Below the pieces are notes generated by a model. It searched no databases, had not been told where the DNA came from, and saw only the letters and a program-made list of their open reading frames with translations. Below are positions 1 to 6,883 of a stretch of DNA of 10,298 bases, piece by piece (the first letter of the stretch is position 1; each line of letters begins with the position of its first letter). A program made the translations under genes and the position numbers. The DNA comes from Treponema sp. GTDB taxonomy: Bacteria; Spirochaetota; Spirochaetia; Treponematales; Breznakiellaceae. The stretch covers positions 1-10,298 of the forward strand of contig JAISEB010000342.1 of NCBI GenBank assembly GCA_031264395.1, in the 5' to 3' direction.

Positions 1-810
1 GAGGCGGCGGAATTGCAGATTCGCACCATACTTCAGGATGCCTGGGCGGAAGTGGAACACGAGCTGGTGTACAAGGCCGAATTTACCCCCTTTGACGACG
101 CGCTGAAGCGCAAGCTTGCTGCGGTAAACGCCAGCCTTTCGCTGGCCGACACCATCTTTCAGGAAATTTGTTCCTATCAGCGGCGGCTGAACGGGGAACT
201 GGAAAAGCGCCGCGGGTCCTTCTTCAAAAAAATAGAGGAATCGACCGACGTGCTTCTTTTTGCGGAAGAAGAGGAGAAGAGAGCGGACGCGCCCCCGTCC
301 GGCCCCCCTGTTTCCGCCGAAACGCCGCTTGAGTCAAAGTCCATGGACGACCTCCTGCTTAACGCCCTGTTCGCCCACAACAAGGGCCGTTTTGACGAGG
401 CGCTCGGCTTTTACAGCCGCATACTGGAAATGTCCCCCGGCAGCGATATTTGCGCCCTTGTGTACAAGCACCGGGGCATGGCGTATTTTGCCCGGTCAAA
501 GTACGGCGACGCCATAGAGGATTTTACCAGAGCGCTGGAAATGGACGGCGAGTCCTACAAGGCCGCCTATTACCGGGGCGTGGTCCGTTCCGTCACCAGG
601 CAGTACGCCGAAGCCGTCGGCGATTTTACCCTTTCGCTGCGGATTAACCCCTATCAGCCGTTCTGTTTCTTCAGGCGAGGCCAGGCTTATTACCACCTGG
701 GCGATTATCCCGCGGCGCTGGCGGATACCGAGGCGTCGCTGGCCCTTGAGCCCGAAAACGCCCAGACGAAGAAATTCAGGGAACTGCTCCTCGAAAAATT
801 GAAGATGTAG
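1..810 (+). CDS. RelA/SpoT-domain protein with C-terminal TPR repeats (5' end missing)
   Basis: The reading frame is open from base 1, so the gene starts upstream; 269 codons are visible. Numbering from base 1, residues 4-25 carry the end of a RelA/SpoT nucleotidyltransferase domain: Gln6-Ile-Arg-Thr9, Trp15, Glu19-His20 and Tyr24-Lys25 match the family's Q-I-R-T ... W ... E-H ... Y-K signature. Known members make (p)ppGpp from ATP and GTP or GDP in the cytoplasm, and some relatives modify other substrates. A helical stretch (about 30-80) and a charged, Pro-rich linker (about 85-112) follow. Then come about four tetratricopeptide repeats (roughly 117-146, 152-182, 187-216, 221-250), with the usual Gly/Ala/Tyr spacing and ends such as Ala-Leu-Glu-Met-Asp. 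TPRs usually bind protein partners, so they may control the synthetase; that is inference. A TTG at base 13 could be mistaken for the start, but it cuts through the conserved motif. The catalytic part is outside the window, so activity cannot be judged. Confidence 0.85.
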   Translation, partial: EAAELQIRTILQDAWAEVEHELVYKAEFTPFDDALKRKLAAVNASLSLADTIFQEICSYQRRLNGELEKRRGSFFKKIEESTDVLLFAEEEEKRADAPPSGPPVSAETPLESKSMDDLLLNALFAHNKGRFDEALGFYSRILEMSPGSDICALVYKHRGMAYFARSKYGDAIEDFTRALEMDGESYKAAYYRGVVRSVTRQYAEAVGDFTLSLRINPYQPFCFFRRGQAYYHLGDYPAALADTEASLALEPENAQTKKFRELLLEKLKM

Positions 811-844
811 AGGGTCTCAGCACCTTCCGGCTGTCCTGAACCCT
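811..844 (+). terminator. Weak hairpin directly after the RelA/SpoT-TPR stop codon
   Basis: AGGGT (811-815) pairs with ACCCT (840-844), and TCAG (817-820) with CTGA (836-839), leaving C816 bulged. The position right after the stop codon suits a transcript end. There is no T-run immediately downstream (the nearest T-rich bases are near 855), so this may be only a 3' stabilising hairpin or chance. Confidence 0.3.
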
Positions 845-1000
845 GAAATCCACCTTTTCCATCTTGTTCCCCGCTTTGCATTTTACTCACATTTGTACAG
901 AAACGAGACATAAAATGACACAGTGTATAGTTTTTATACGAAACAATAATAAATGTACTTTCACAGTAATTATAGCCCAGTATATCCTCCTTAACGTCAA

Positions 1001-1012
1001 TGAACTTGTTCA
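1001..1012. promoter_or_regulatory. Palindrome upstream of the operon promoter (candidate operator)
   Basis: TGAAC-TT-GTTCA is a perfect inverted repeat with 5-base arms and a 2-base centre. It ends 30 bases before the -35 box of the operon promoter. Its ends TGAAC and GTTCA recur in the inverted repeat over the transcription start (1071-1093). The size suits a dimeric regulator, but no regulator gene is in the window and a 10-base palindrome can arise by chance. Confidence 0.35.
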
Positions 1013-1042
1013 ATAACCCAAAAAACCGGTCTTAAAAAAGGT

Positions 1043-1071
1043 TTGACAATCAAAGAGGGAAAGGGGATAAT
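1043..1071 (+). promoter_or_regulatory. Sigma-70-type promoter of the ABC transporter operon
   Basis: The -35 box is TTGACA (1043-1048), a perfect consensus. The -10 box is GATAAT (1066-1071), one base from consensus. The spacer is exactly 17 bases. Transcription should start near 1077-1080, giving an untranslated leader of about 70 bases before the start codon at 1147. No other promoter this strong is seen upstream of the later operon genes. Confidence 0.8.
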
Positions 1072-1093
1072 GAACGAAGGGGATTTTCGTTCA
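1071..1093. promoter_or_regulatory. Inverted repeat over the transcription start (operator or leader hairpin)
   Basis: TGAACGAA (1071-1078) and TTCGTTCA (1086-1093) are perfect 8-base arms around a 7-base centre. The repeat begins at the last base of the -10 box and covers the expected start site. A repressor bound here would block polymerase; alternatively it forms a hairpin at the 5' end of the mRNA. The sequence does not tell these apart. Confidence 0.5.
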
Positions 1094-1134
1094 AATGAAA
1101 GTCCCATTGGAACATTTTCTAAAAATTTTTATCC

Positions 1135-1139
1135 GGAGG
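1135..1139 (+). promoter_or_regulatory. Ribosome binding site of the substrate-binding protein gene
   Basis: GGAGG lies 7 bases before the ATG at 1147 and fixes that start. The 15-base block GGAGGAAAGGTAATG (1135-1149) recurs exactly at the start of the second permease gene (4014-4028). Confidence 0.85.
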
Positions 1140-1146
1140 AAAGGTA

Positions 1147-2910
1147 ATGAAATCAGGAAAATTCGTACTGATTGCCGTTGTGCTGCTTGCCGCCGCGGGA
1201 ATGGTTTTCGCGAGTCCCGGCCAGCAGGGCGGCGCTTCAACACCGTCAGGCGGCTCGTCCGCTCTGCCAAGGAATGAAACACTGTATTTTAACGGTCTCT
1301 TGTGGGGAGCGCCCACCCATTTCAATCCTTTTAACGTGGACAGCTCTTTCGGCATTACCCCGTTTACGGCCCTGTCGCGGCAGCTTATCTATGAAACGCT
1401 GTTTGTCTTTAACATGCTGGACGCGAAACTTTACCCGCAGCTTGCCGACAGCTATGCATGGAACGGCCAGAATGTAACGGTCAAGCTCAATCCGAATGTT
1501 CATTTCAGCGACGGCAGACCGATGACCGCCGACGACGTGGTGTATTCCTATGAACTTCAGAACCGTTACGCCACGTCCGGTACCGCCTGGTGGTCTTACA
1601 TAGACAGCGTCCGGAAAATAGACAACCTCACCGTTGAAATCAGGGGAAAAGCCTCCAACTTCAACCCCAAACACATTGAGACGTCCCTCTGCGCCCTGTA
1701 CATTGTTCCCAAGCATGTGTGGGAAGGAATAGAGCGGAACAACCCGCCTCCTACCGGCATCGTACAGTACCCCAACTGGGAACCTGTGGCCACCGGCCCC
1801 TACAAGCCCCTGAGATGGGACGACACCGTTGCGGCCCTTGTCCGGGACGACAACTATTGGGGGAAACACGCTTCCCGGTACGGGAAACTTCCCGCTCCCA
1901 AATACCTGGTTCACAATGTATACCGTGACAACGCCGCCGGGGACGCGGCCTTCAGGGAAGGCCAGGTCGATGTTTCCCAGCAGTTCATTTCCCAGGTGTG
2001 GACCTTTGGCCCCAATGTCGAAACCTACATATCACAGCCGCCGTATTACTTCCCCGGCGTTATTCCTTCCATAGTGTTTAACACCCAGAAGCCCGGCCTT
2101 AACGATGCCGCTGTGCGCAGGGCAATCGCCATGGCCCTTGATTATGACCTTATAGGGAAGAACGCCATGTCCGGCTATACCGCCGCGCTGGTTCCTTCCA
2201 TCATGCTTCCCGTTCCGGCCGAACAGGCCCTTATCGATCCTGCCGCCCTCAGGCAGTACCAGTGGACAGGCGTCGACATTGACGGCGCGAGGAGGCTTCT
2301 GGATCAGGCGGGCTGGGTGCCCGGCGCGGACGGCATACGGGCCAAGGGCGGGGTCAGGCTCAGTTTCAGGGCGGAATGTCCCGCCGGCTGGTCGGACTGG
2401 AACGCGTCCCTTGAAGTCGTCGCGCAGGTGGGGCGCCAGATAGGCATGGACATTACCACCTATTTCCCCGAGGCGAATGTGTGGCAGGCCGACAAGGACA
2501 ACGGTACCTTCGATATTATTATGCACAGCTACGGCGGAGCCGGTCCCGCGTCTCCCTGGTCCAGGGCTTATGAGACCATGAGCAGCGCGGATCTTCCCCC
2601 CGCGGGAACCCCCAACCGCATCGGAAATTTCGGCCGCTGGACAAACGCGAGGGCCAACCAGATCATCGGCCAGCTTGCCGCCGAGACCAATCCCGCGACG
2701 CTGAAACAGCTGTGGACGGAACTTAACGTCATTTATCTGCAGAACATGCCCGCGGCGGGCCTCATGTACCGCCCGGCCCTGTTTCACACGGTCAATACCT
2801 CCGTGTGGGCGGGCTTCCCGAAATTCGGCGACGGGACCAATGTTCCGCCGACGATCTGTATAGACGGGTACGGCATTCAGACGCTGTACCGCATCTCTCC
2901 CAAGCGGTAG
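1147..2910 (+). CDS. Periplasmic substrate-binding protein of an Opp/Dpp-type ABC importer (SBP family 5)
   Basis: This 587-residue protein captures the solute in the periplasm and delivers it to the permeases encoded next to it. Residues 1-22 form a signal peptide (Lys-rich start, hydrophobic core 6-21) with a likely signal peptidase I cut after Val-Phe-Ala22. No lipobox cysteine is present. A Gly/Ser/Gln/Pro-rich linker (about 23-40) leads into the family 5 fold. Family hallmarks are Phe120-Ser-Asp-Gly-Arg-Pro-Met-Thr-Ala-Asp-Asp130-Val-Val, Gly217-Pro-Tyr-Lys220, Asn236-Tyr-Trp-Gly, and Phe311-Asn-Thr ... Asp-Ala-Ala-Val-Arg-Arg-Ala-Ile-Ala ... Leu-Asp (to about 332). The length is normal for the family, which binds peptides, nickel or oligosaccharides. 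The Trp/Tyr-rich N-terminal lobe resembles the Thermotoga-type cello-oligosaccharide binders, so a plant-sugar substrate is plausible but unproven. It is the first gene after the promoter at 1043-1071 and is followed by stem-loops that should raise its level above the permeases. Confidence 0.92.
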   Translation: MKSGKFVLIAVVLLAAAGMVFASPGQQGGASTPSGGSSALPRNETLYFNGLLWGAPTHFNPFNVDSSFGITPFTALSRQLIYETLFVFNMLDAKLYPQLADSYAWNGQNVTVKLNPNVHFSDGRPMTADDVVYSYELQNRYATSGTAWWSYIDSVRKIDNLTVEIRGKASNFNPKHIETSLCALYIVPKHVWEGIERNNPPPTGIVQYPNWEPVATGPYKPLRWDDTVAALVRDDNYWGKHASRYGKLPAPKYLVHNVYRDNAAGDAAFREGQVDVSQQFISQVWTFGPNVETYISQPPYYFPGVIPSIVFNTQKPGLNDAAVRRAIAMALDYDLIGKNAMSGYTAALVPSIMLPVPAEQALIDPAALRQYQWTGVDIDGARRLLDQAGWVPGADGIRAKGGVRLSFRAECPAGWSDWNASLEVVAQVGRQIGMDITTYFPEANVWQADKDNGTFDIIMHSYGGAGPASPWSRAYETMSSADLPPAGTPNRIGNFGRWTNARANQIIGQLAAETNPATLKQLWTELNVIYLQNMPAAGLMYRPALFHTVNTSVWAGFPKFGDGTNVPPTICIDGYGIQTLYRISPKR

Positions 2911-2918
2911 CCCCGAAA

Positions 2919-2942
2919 CGGGAAGGCGGAGCGGCCTTCCCG
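2919..2942 (+). promoter_or_regulatory. Stem-loop 1 after the binding-protein gene (mRNA stabiliser)
   Basis: CGGGAAGGC (2919-2927) and GCCTTCCCG (2934-2942) are perfect 9-base arms with a 6-base loop, starting 8 bases after the stop codon. No T-run follows, so alone it is not a terminator. It is better read as a 3' hairpin protecting the binding-protein message from degradation, as known in other binding-protein operons. Confidence 0.65.
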
Positions 2943-2946
2943 AATG

Positions 2947-2988
2947 GAAAGGCAGCGCGGCGTTACACGGCCGGCTGCCTTTCTTTTG
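2947..2988 (+). terminator. Intrinsic terminator or attenuator between binding-protein and permease genes
   Basis: GAAAGGCAGC (2947-2956) pairs perfectly with GCTGCCTTTC (2974-2983). Inside, CGGC (2958-2961) can pair with GCCG (2970-2973), closing an 8-base loop. The descending arm runs into TTTCTTTTG (2980-2988), the T-rich tract of a rho-independent terminator. The permease genes follow within 30 bases and no clear new promoter is seen, so partial read-through is the simplest model. The binding protein would then be made in excess over the membrane parts, as is usual for such importers. Confidence 0.75.
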
Positions 2989-3009
2989 TGAATCACGTTT
3001 CGGGGGTGA

Positions 3010-4025
3010 ATGTTGAAATCGTACTGTATATATTTGGGGAAGAAGGCCGCCTGGTATGCGGTTACCCTTGTTATCGCCGTTTTTCTGAACTTCCTTCTGC
3101 CCCGGCTCATTCCCGGCAATCCTGTGGCGACCATTGTGGCTTCCATGACCGCCGGCATGACCGACGCCAACGCCCAGAAAAAAATATACGACGCCTACAT
3201 GAACATGTTCGGGCTTGATAAACCTCTTTGGCAGCAATTCTTTATTTATGTGGGAAACCTCTTTCAGGGAAACATGGGCATTTCTTTTTACCAGTTTCCC
3301 CGTTCCGTCGGCAACATTATTTCTTCGGCAATTCCATGGACACTGATGCTCCAGATCCCCGCCATTCTTACGGGCTGGTTTTTGGGAAACCTTCTGGGGG
3401 CCGTTACCGCCTACCGCAAGGGAATTTTCGACAAGGTGTTTTTTCCTTTCTTTTTGTTCATGAGCGCCGTTCCCGCCTTTGGGCTCGCCATTGTCAACGT
3501 GCACTTTCTGGCGAACAAGCTGCACCTGTTTCCCGGAAGTCTCGGCTATGCGTTCGACATGCTGCCCAGCTGGACAAATCCGGCCTTTCTGCTTTCGGTG
3601 CTGAACCATTACCGCCTGCCCTTCCTTACCATGGTTCTTGTGGTTATAGGGGGCCAGTCTCTGGGCATGCGGGAAATGTCCATATATGAACTTAACGCCG
3701 ACTATGTCAAGTACAGCCGGCTCATGGGAATAAAAGATTCCAAAATAGTGTGGTACGTGTTTCGCAACGCCATGCTCCCCCAGATCACGGGCCTTGCCCT
3801 TTCTCTTGGCACGATGATAGGGGGAAACCTTATCACAGAGATCGTGTTCAGTTACCCCGGCCTTGGAACGACAATGTTCACCGCAATCAGGACGCAGGAC
3901 TATACCCTTATCTCTGGCTGCACCCTGATCATCACCGTTACGGTGCTGGCCGCCAACTTTATTGTGGATATTATCTGCGGCGTCATAGATCCCCGGGTCA
4001 AGGCCGCTTCACAGGAGGAAAGGTA

Positions 4026-4026
<1 letters not shown>
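3010..4026 (+). CDS. ABC importer inner-membrane permease 1 (DppB/OppB type)
   Basis: This 338-residue inner-membrane protein forms half of the translocation channel. Six membrane helices can be picked out: about 13-32, 108-134, 142-166, 202-220, 256-280 and 300-323. After helix 1 comes Leu-Pro-Arg-Leu-Ile-Pro-Gly-Asn-Pro (30-38), the DppB-type motif. A long periplasmic loop (about 40-105) contains the usual Phe-Gly-Leu-Asp-Lys-Pro-Leu-Trp (67-74). The cytoplasmic EAA loop that docks on the ATPases is Tyr232-Val-Lys-Tyr-Ser-Arg-Leu-Met-Gly240 through Leu256-Pro. The C-terminus has the family's Asp-Pro-Arg-Val (327-330). The start at 3010 is preceded directly by GGGGGTGA, a close but short-spaced ribosome site. 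The Pro-Arg-Leu-Ile-Pro-Gly form is common in the oligosaccharide branch of this family, which is weak support for a sugar substrate. The stop overlaps the next start by one base, so the two permeases are translationally coupled. Confidence 0.92.
4014..4018 (+). promoter_or_regulatory. Ribosome binding site that fixes the permease 2 start
   Basis: GGAGG sits inside the last codons of permease 1, 7 bases before the ATG at 4026. The frame is open upstream to about 3750, so this site decides the true start. That upstream stretch reads as permease 1 in another frame. Confidence 0.8.
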
Positions 4027-4997
<971 letters not shown>

Positions 4998-5001
4998 GCC
5001 C

Positions 5002-6045
5002 ATGGGAACGATGCTGGAGGTTACAAACCTCACTACGTATTACAGGACGCGGATGAATGAAAAGATCTGTTCGGTGGACGCCGTTTCGTTCAGCCTCGAG
5101 GAAGGCAAGTCCATAGGCATAGCGGGGGAATCGGGCTGCGGTAAAAGCACCCTTGCCATGAGCGTCATGGGTTATTATTTTCCGCCGCTCTATTACGAGT
5201 CGGGAAGCATTGTCATAGACGGAAAGGAAATCACAGGCCTTTCTCCCGATACAATAAGGCGGACCGTGCTGGGTTCGGAAATTGCCTACATCCCCCAGGC
5301 GGCGATGAACGCCCTGAACCCTTCCCGCAAGATAATCCGTTTTATTGAAGACGTGATGCAAGCCCACGGGAGCGGGCTTTCGCGGGCGGAGATAAGGGAT
5401 CTGGCGGCGGAGCGTTTCGGCGTACTCAACCTTCCCCCCAAAACACTCGATCAGTACGCGGTGGAACTTTCCGGGGGCATGAAACAGCGGACCGTCATCG
5501 CCATTTCGACTATCCTCAACCCCAAGGTTCTCATAGCCGACGAGCCCTCCTCCGCGCTGGATGTTTCTTCCCAGAAAATAGTCATCAGGCTTCTGTACGA
5601 TCTTATGGAAAAGGGCTTTGTCAAATCCATGCTTTTTATTACCCACGAGCTTCCCCTGCTGTTCAACGTTACCAACGACATTATGGTAATGTACGCCGGA
5701 GAAATTGTTGAACGGGGAACCGCGAAGGAAATGGTTTTTGATCCCGTTATGCCCTATTCCAGGGGCCTCATGAATTCGATCATAGTGCCCGAAGACGGGA
5801 CAAGGGGTCATGTCCTTAAGGCCATACCCGGCGCGCCGCCCAATCTGAAGATCCGGCCTTCCGGCTGCCGCTTTGCCGAGCGCTGCCGTTACGCGGACGA
5901 AGCCTGCCGTGCGGCAGGACTTGCCCTTGAGCAGAACGCCGGGCCGGGCCGCGCTTACCGCTGCCGGCACAGTCCTGATGAGCTGTATAAAATATACAAG
6001 GACGAAGTTCCGGACGGCGAAATGGAGAAAGCATATGGTGCGTGA
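5002..6045 (+). CDS. ABC importer ATPase 1 (DppD/OppD type)
   Basis: This 347-residue cytoplasmic ATPase powers import. It has Walker A Gly42-Glu-Ser-Gly-Cys-Gly-Lys-Ser-Thr50, Q-loop Gln99, the ABC signature Leu-Ser-Gly-Gly-Met-Lys-Gln-Arg (157-163 region), Walker B Val-Leu-Ile-Ala-Asp-Glu-Pro (176-182) with catalytic Glu181, and switch His215. The C-terminal extension (about 240-325) is the oligopeptide/dipeptide type, with Ile-Pro-Gly-Ala-Pro-Pro-Asn (275-281) and four cysteines: Cys289, Cys295, Cys302 and Cys321. This pattern is conserved in DppD/OppD proteins, where it has been linked to a 4Fe-4S cluster; a cluster here is inference. The start at 5002 has AAGGAA upstream at a good distance; an ATG three codons later (5011) is possible. 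The 3' end overlaps the second ATPase gene by 11 bases. Confidence 0.92.
   Translation: MGTMLEVTNLTTYYRTRMNEKICSVDAVSFSLEEGKSIGIAGESGCGKSTLAMSVMGYYFPPLYYESGSIVIDGKEITGLSPDTIRRTVLGSEIAYIPQAAMNALNPSRKIIRFIEDVMQAHGSGLSRAEIRDLAAERFGVLNLPPKTLDQYAVELSGGMKQRTVIAISTILNPKVLIADEPSSALDVSSQKIVIRLLYDLMEKGFVKSMLFITHELPLLFNVTNDIMVMYAGEIVERGTAKEMVFDPVMPYSRGLMNSIIVPEDGTRGHVLKAIPGAPPNLKIRPSGCRFAERCRYADEACRAAGLALEQNAGPGRAYRCRHSPDELYKIYKDEVPDGEMEKAYGA
6024..6027 (+). promoter_or_regulatory. Ribosome binding site that fixes the ATPase 2 start
   Basis: GGAG, in the context GGAGAAAG, lies 7 bases before the ATG at 6035. The later in-frame ATG at 6050 has no such site, and the open frame upstream to 5873 is ATPase 1 read in another frame. 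The choice therefore falls on 6035, with an 11-base overlap that suits coupled translation. Confidence 0.7.
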
Positions 6046-6880
6046 TAAAATGGGTGAAGTTTTTTTAAGCGCCGCCGGGCTTACGCGGGAATTCGGCTAC
6101 GGGGAACGCAAGACCCTGGCGGTTAACAATGTTGATTTTGAATTTCACCGCGGCGAAATTGTCTCCATAGTCGGCGAATCGGGTTCGGGCAAGACCACTG
6201 TGGCCAAGATGGTGCTTGGGCTCCTCAAACCGACGCGGGGCGAAATTTTCTTTGAGGGAAAGATCCGGGATATTTCTACCCACGCCAAACGCAGGCTGTA
6301 CTGGCGCAGCATTCAGGCGATCTTTCAGGACCCCTTTTCGGCCTACAATATCTTTCACAAGGTAGACTCGGTTCTTGAGGACTGTATACGCCTCGAGGGA
6401 GGCGGAAACCTGGACGCCGGGGAAAAATTCGAAAAGATGAAAGACGCCTGCAAATTTGTCAATCTCAAATTCGAAGAACTTTCCAGCAAATATCCCTTTG
6501 AACTTTCGGGCGGCCAGATGCAGCGGCTCATGATAGCCCGGATCTTCATGCTCCGCCCCAGGCTCCTTATTGCCGACGAGCCCACTTCAATGATAGACGC
6601 CTGTTCGCGGGCAACCATTCTGGACATGCTGTTAAAGCTCCGGGATGAAATAAACATGACCATTGTCTTCATTACCCACGACATAGGGCTTGCTTATTAC
6701 ATCTCCGATACGGTGTATATTATGGAGAAGGGGGTCATTGTGGAGCGGGGGACCGCCGACGAAGCCATACTGCATCCCAAGTCGGATTACACCAAGCGGC
6801 TTCTGGGAGACGTGCCCAAGATCTACGAGCCTTGGGATTTTTCCCTGGCCGGCGGCGCGGAAAAGGAAAACAGCGCGTAG
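6035..6880 (+). CDS. ABC importer ATPase 2 (DppF/OppF type, short form)
   Basis: This 281-residue protein is the second, non-identical ATPase; the family works as a heterodimer. It has Walker A Gly47-Glu-Ser-Gly-Ser-Gly-Lys-Thr-Thr55, Q-loop Gln98 in Phe-Gln-Asp-Pro-Phe-Ser-Ala-Tyr-Asn, signature Leu-Ser-Gly-Gly-Gln-Met-Gln-Arg (157-164), Walker B Leu-Leu-Ile-Ala-Asp-Glu-Pro (177-183) and switch His215. All catalytic residues are present. The D-loop reads Ser-Met-Ile-Asp (185-188) instead of the common Ser-Ala-Leu-Asp. The protein ends soon after the family's Pro-Lys-Ser-Asp-Tyr-Thr-Lys-Arg-Leu-Leu (248-257). It therefore lacks the C-terminal oligopeptide-transporter extension and cysteines found in ATPase 1 and in the usual DppF/OppF proteins of about 320-330 residues. 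No frameshift is visible, so this looks like a naturally short form. The lipoprotein gene begins 3 bases after the stop. Confidence 0.9.
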   Translation: MVRDKMGEVFLSAAGLTREFGYGERKTLAVNNVDFEFHRGEIVSIVGESGSGKTTVAKMVLGLLKPTRGEIFFEGKIRDISTHAKRRLYWRSIQAIFQDPFSAYNIFHKVDSVLEDCIRLEGGGNLDAGEKFEKMKDACKFVNLKFEELSSKYPFELSGGQMQRLMIARIFMLRPRLLIADEPTSMIDACSRATILDMLLKLRDEINMTIVFITHDIGLAYYISDTVYIMEKGVIVERGTADEAILHPKSDYTKRLLGDVPKIYEPWDFSLAGGAEKENSA

Positions 6881-6883
6881 AAG

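Noticed and set aside
881..916. Possible plus-strand promoter with TAAAAT at 911-916
   Set aside because: No acceptable -35 box at 15-19 bases. The promoter at 1043-1071 is far better and closer to the gene.
705..1013. Minus-strand frame of 102 codons reaching into the 811-1146 gap
   Set aside because: It needs a TTG start without a ribosome site (or a CTG after AAGGAGG), and more than a third lies antisense to the TPR region. The translation matches nothing I know.
2032..3609. Open minus-strand frame of 525 codons
   Set aside because: It lies antisense to the binding-protein and permease 1 genes, which have clear family motifs. The translation is rich in Arg, Gly and His with no domain, as expected from the reverse of GC-rich genes.
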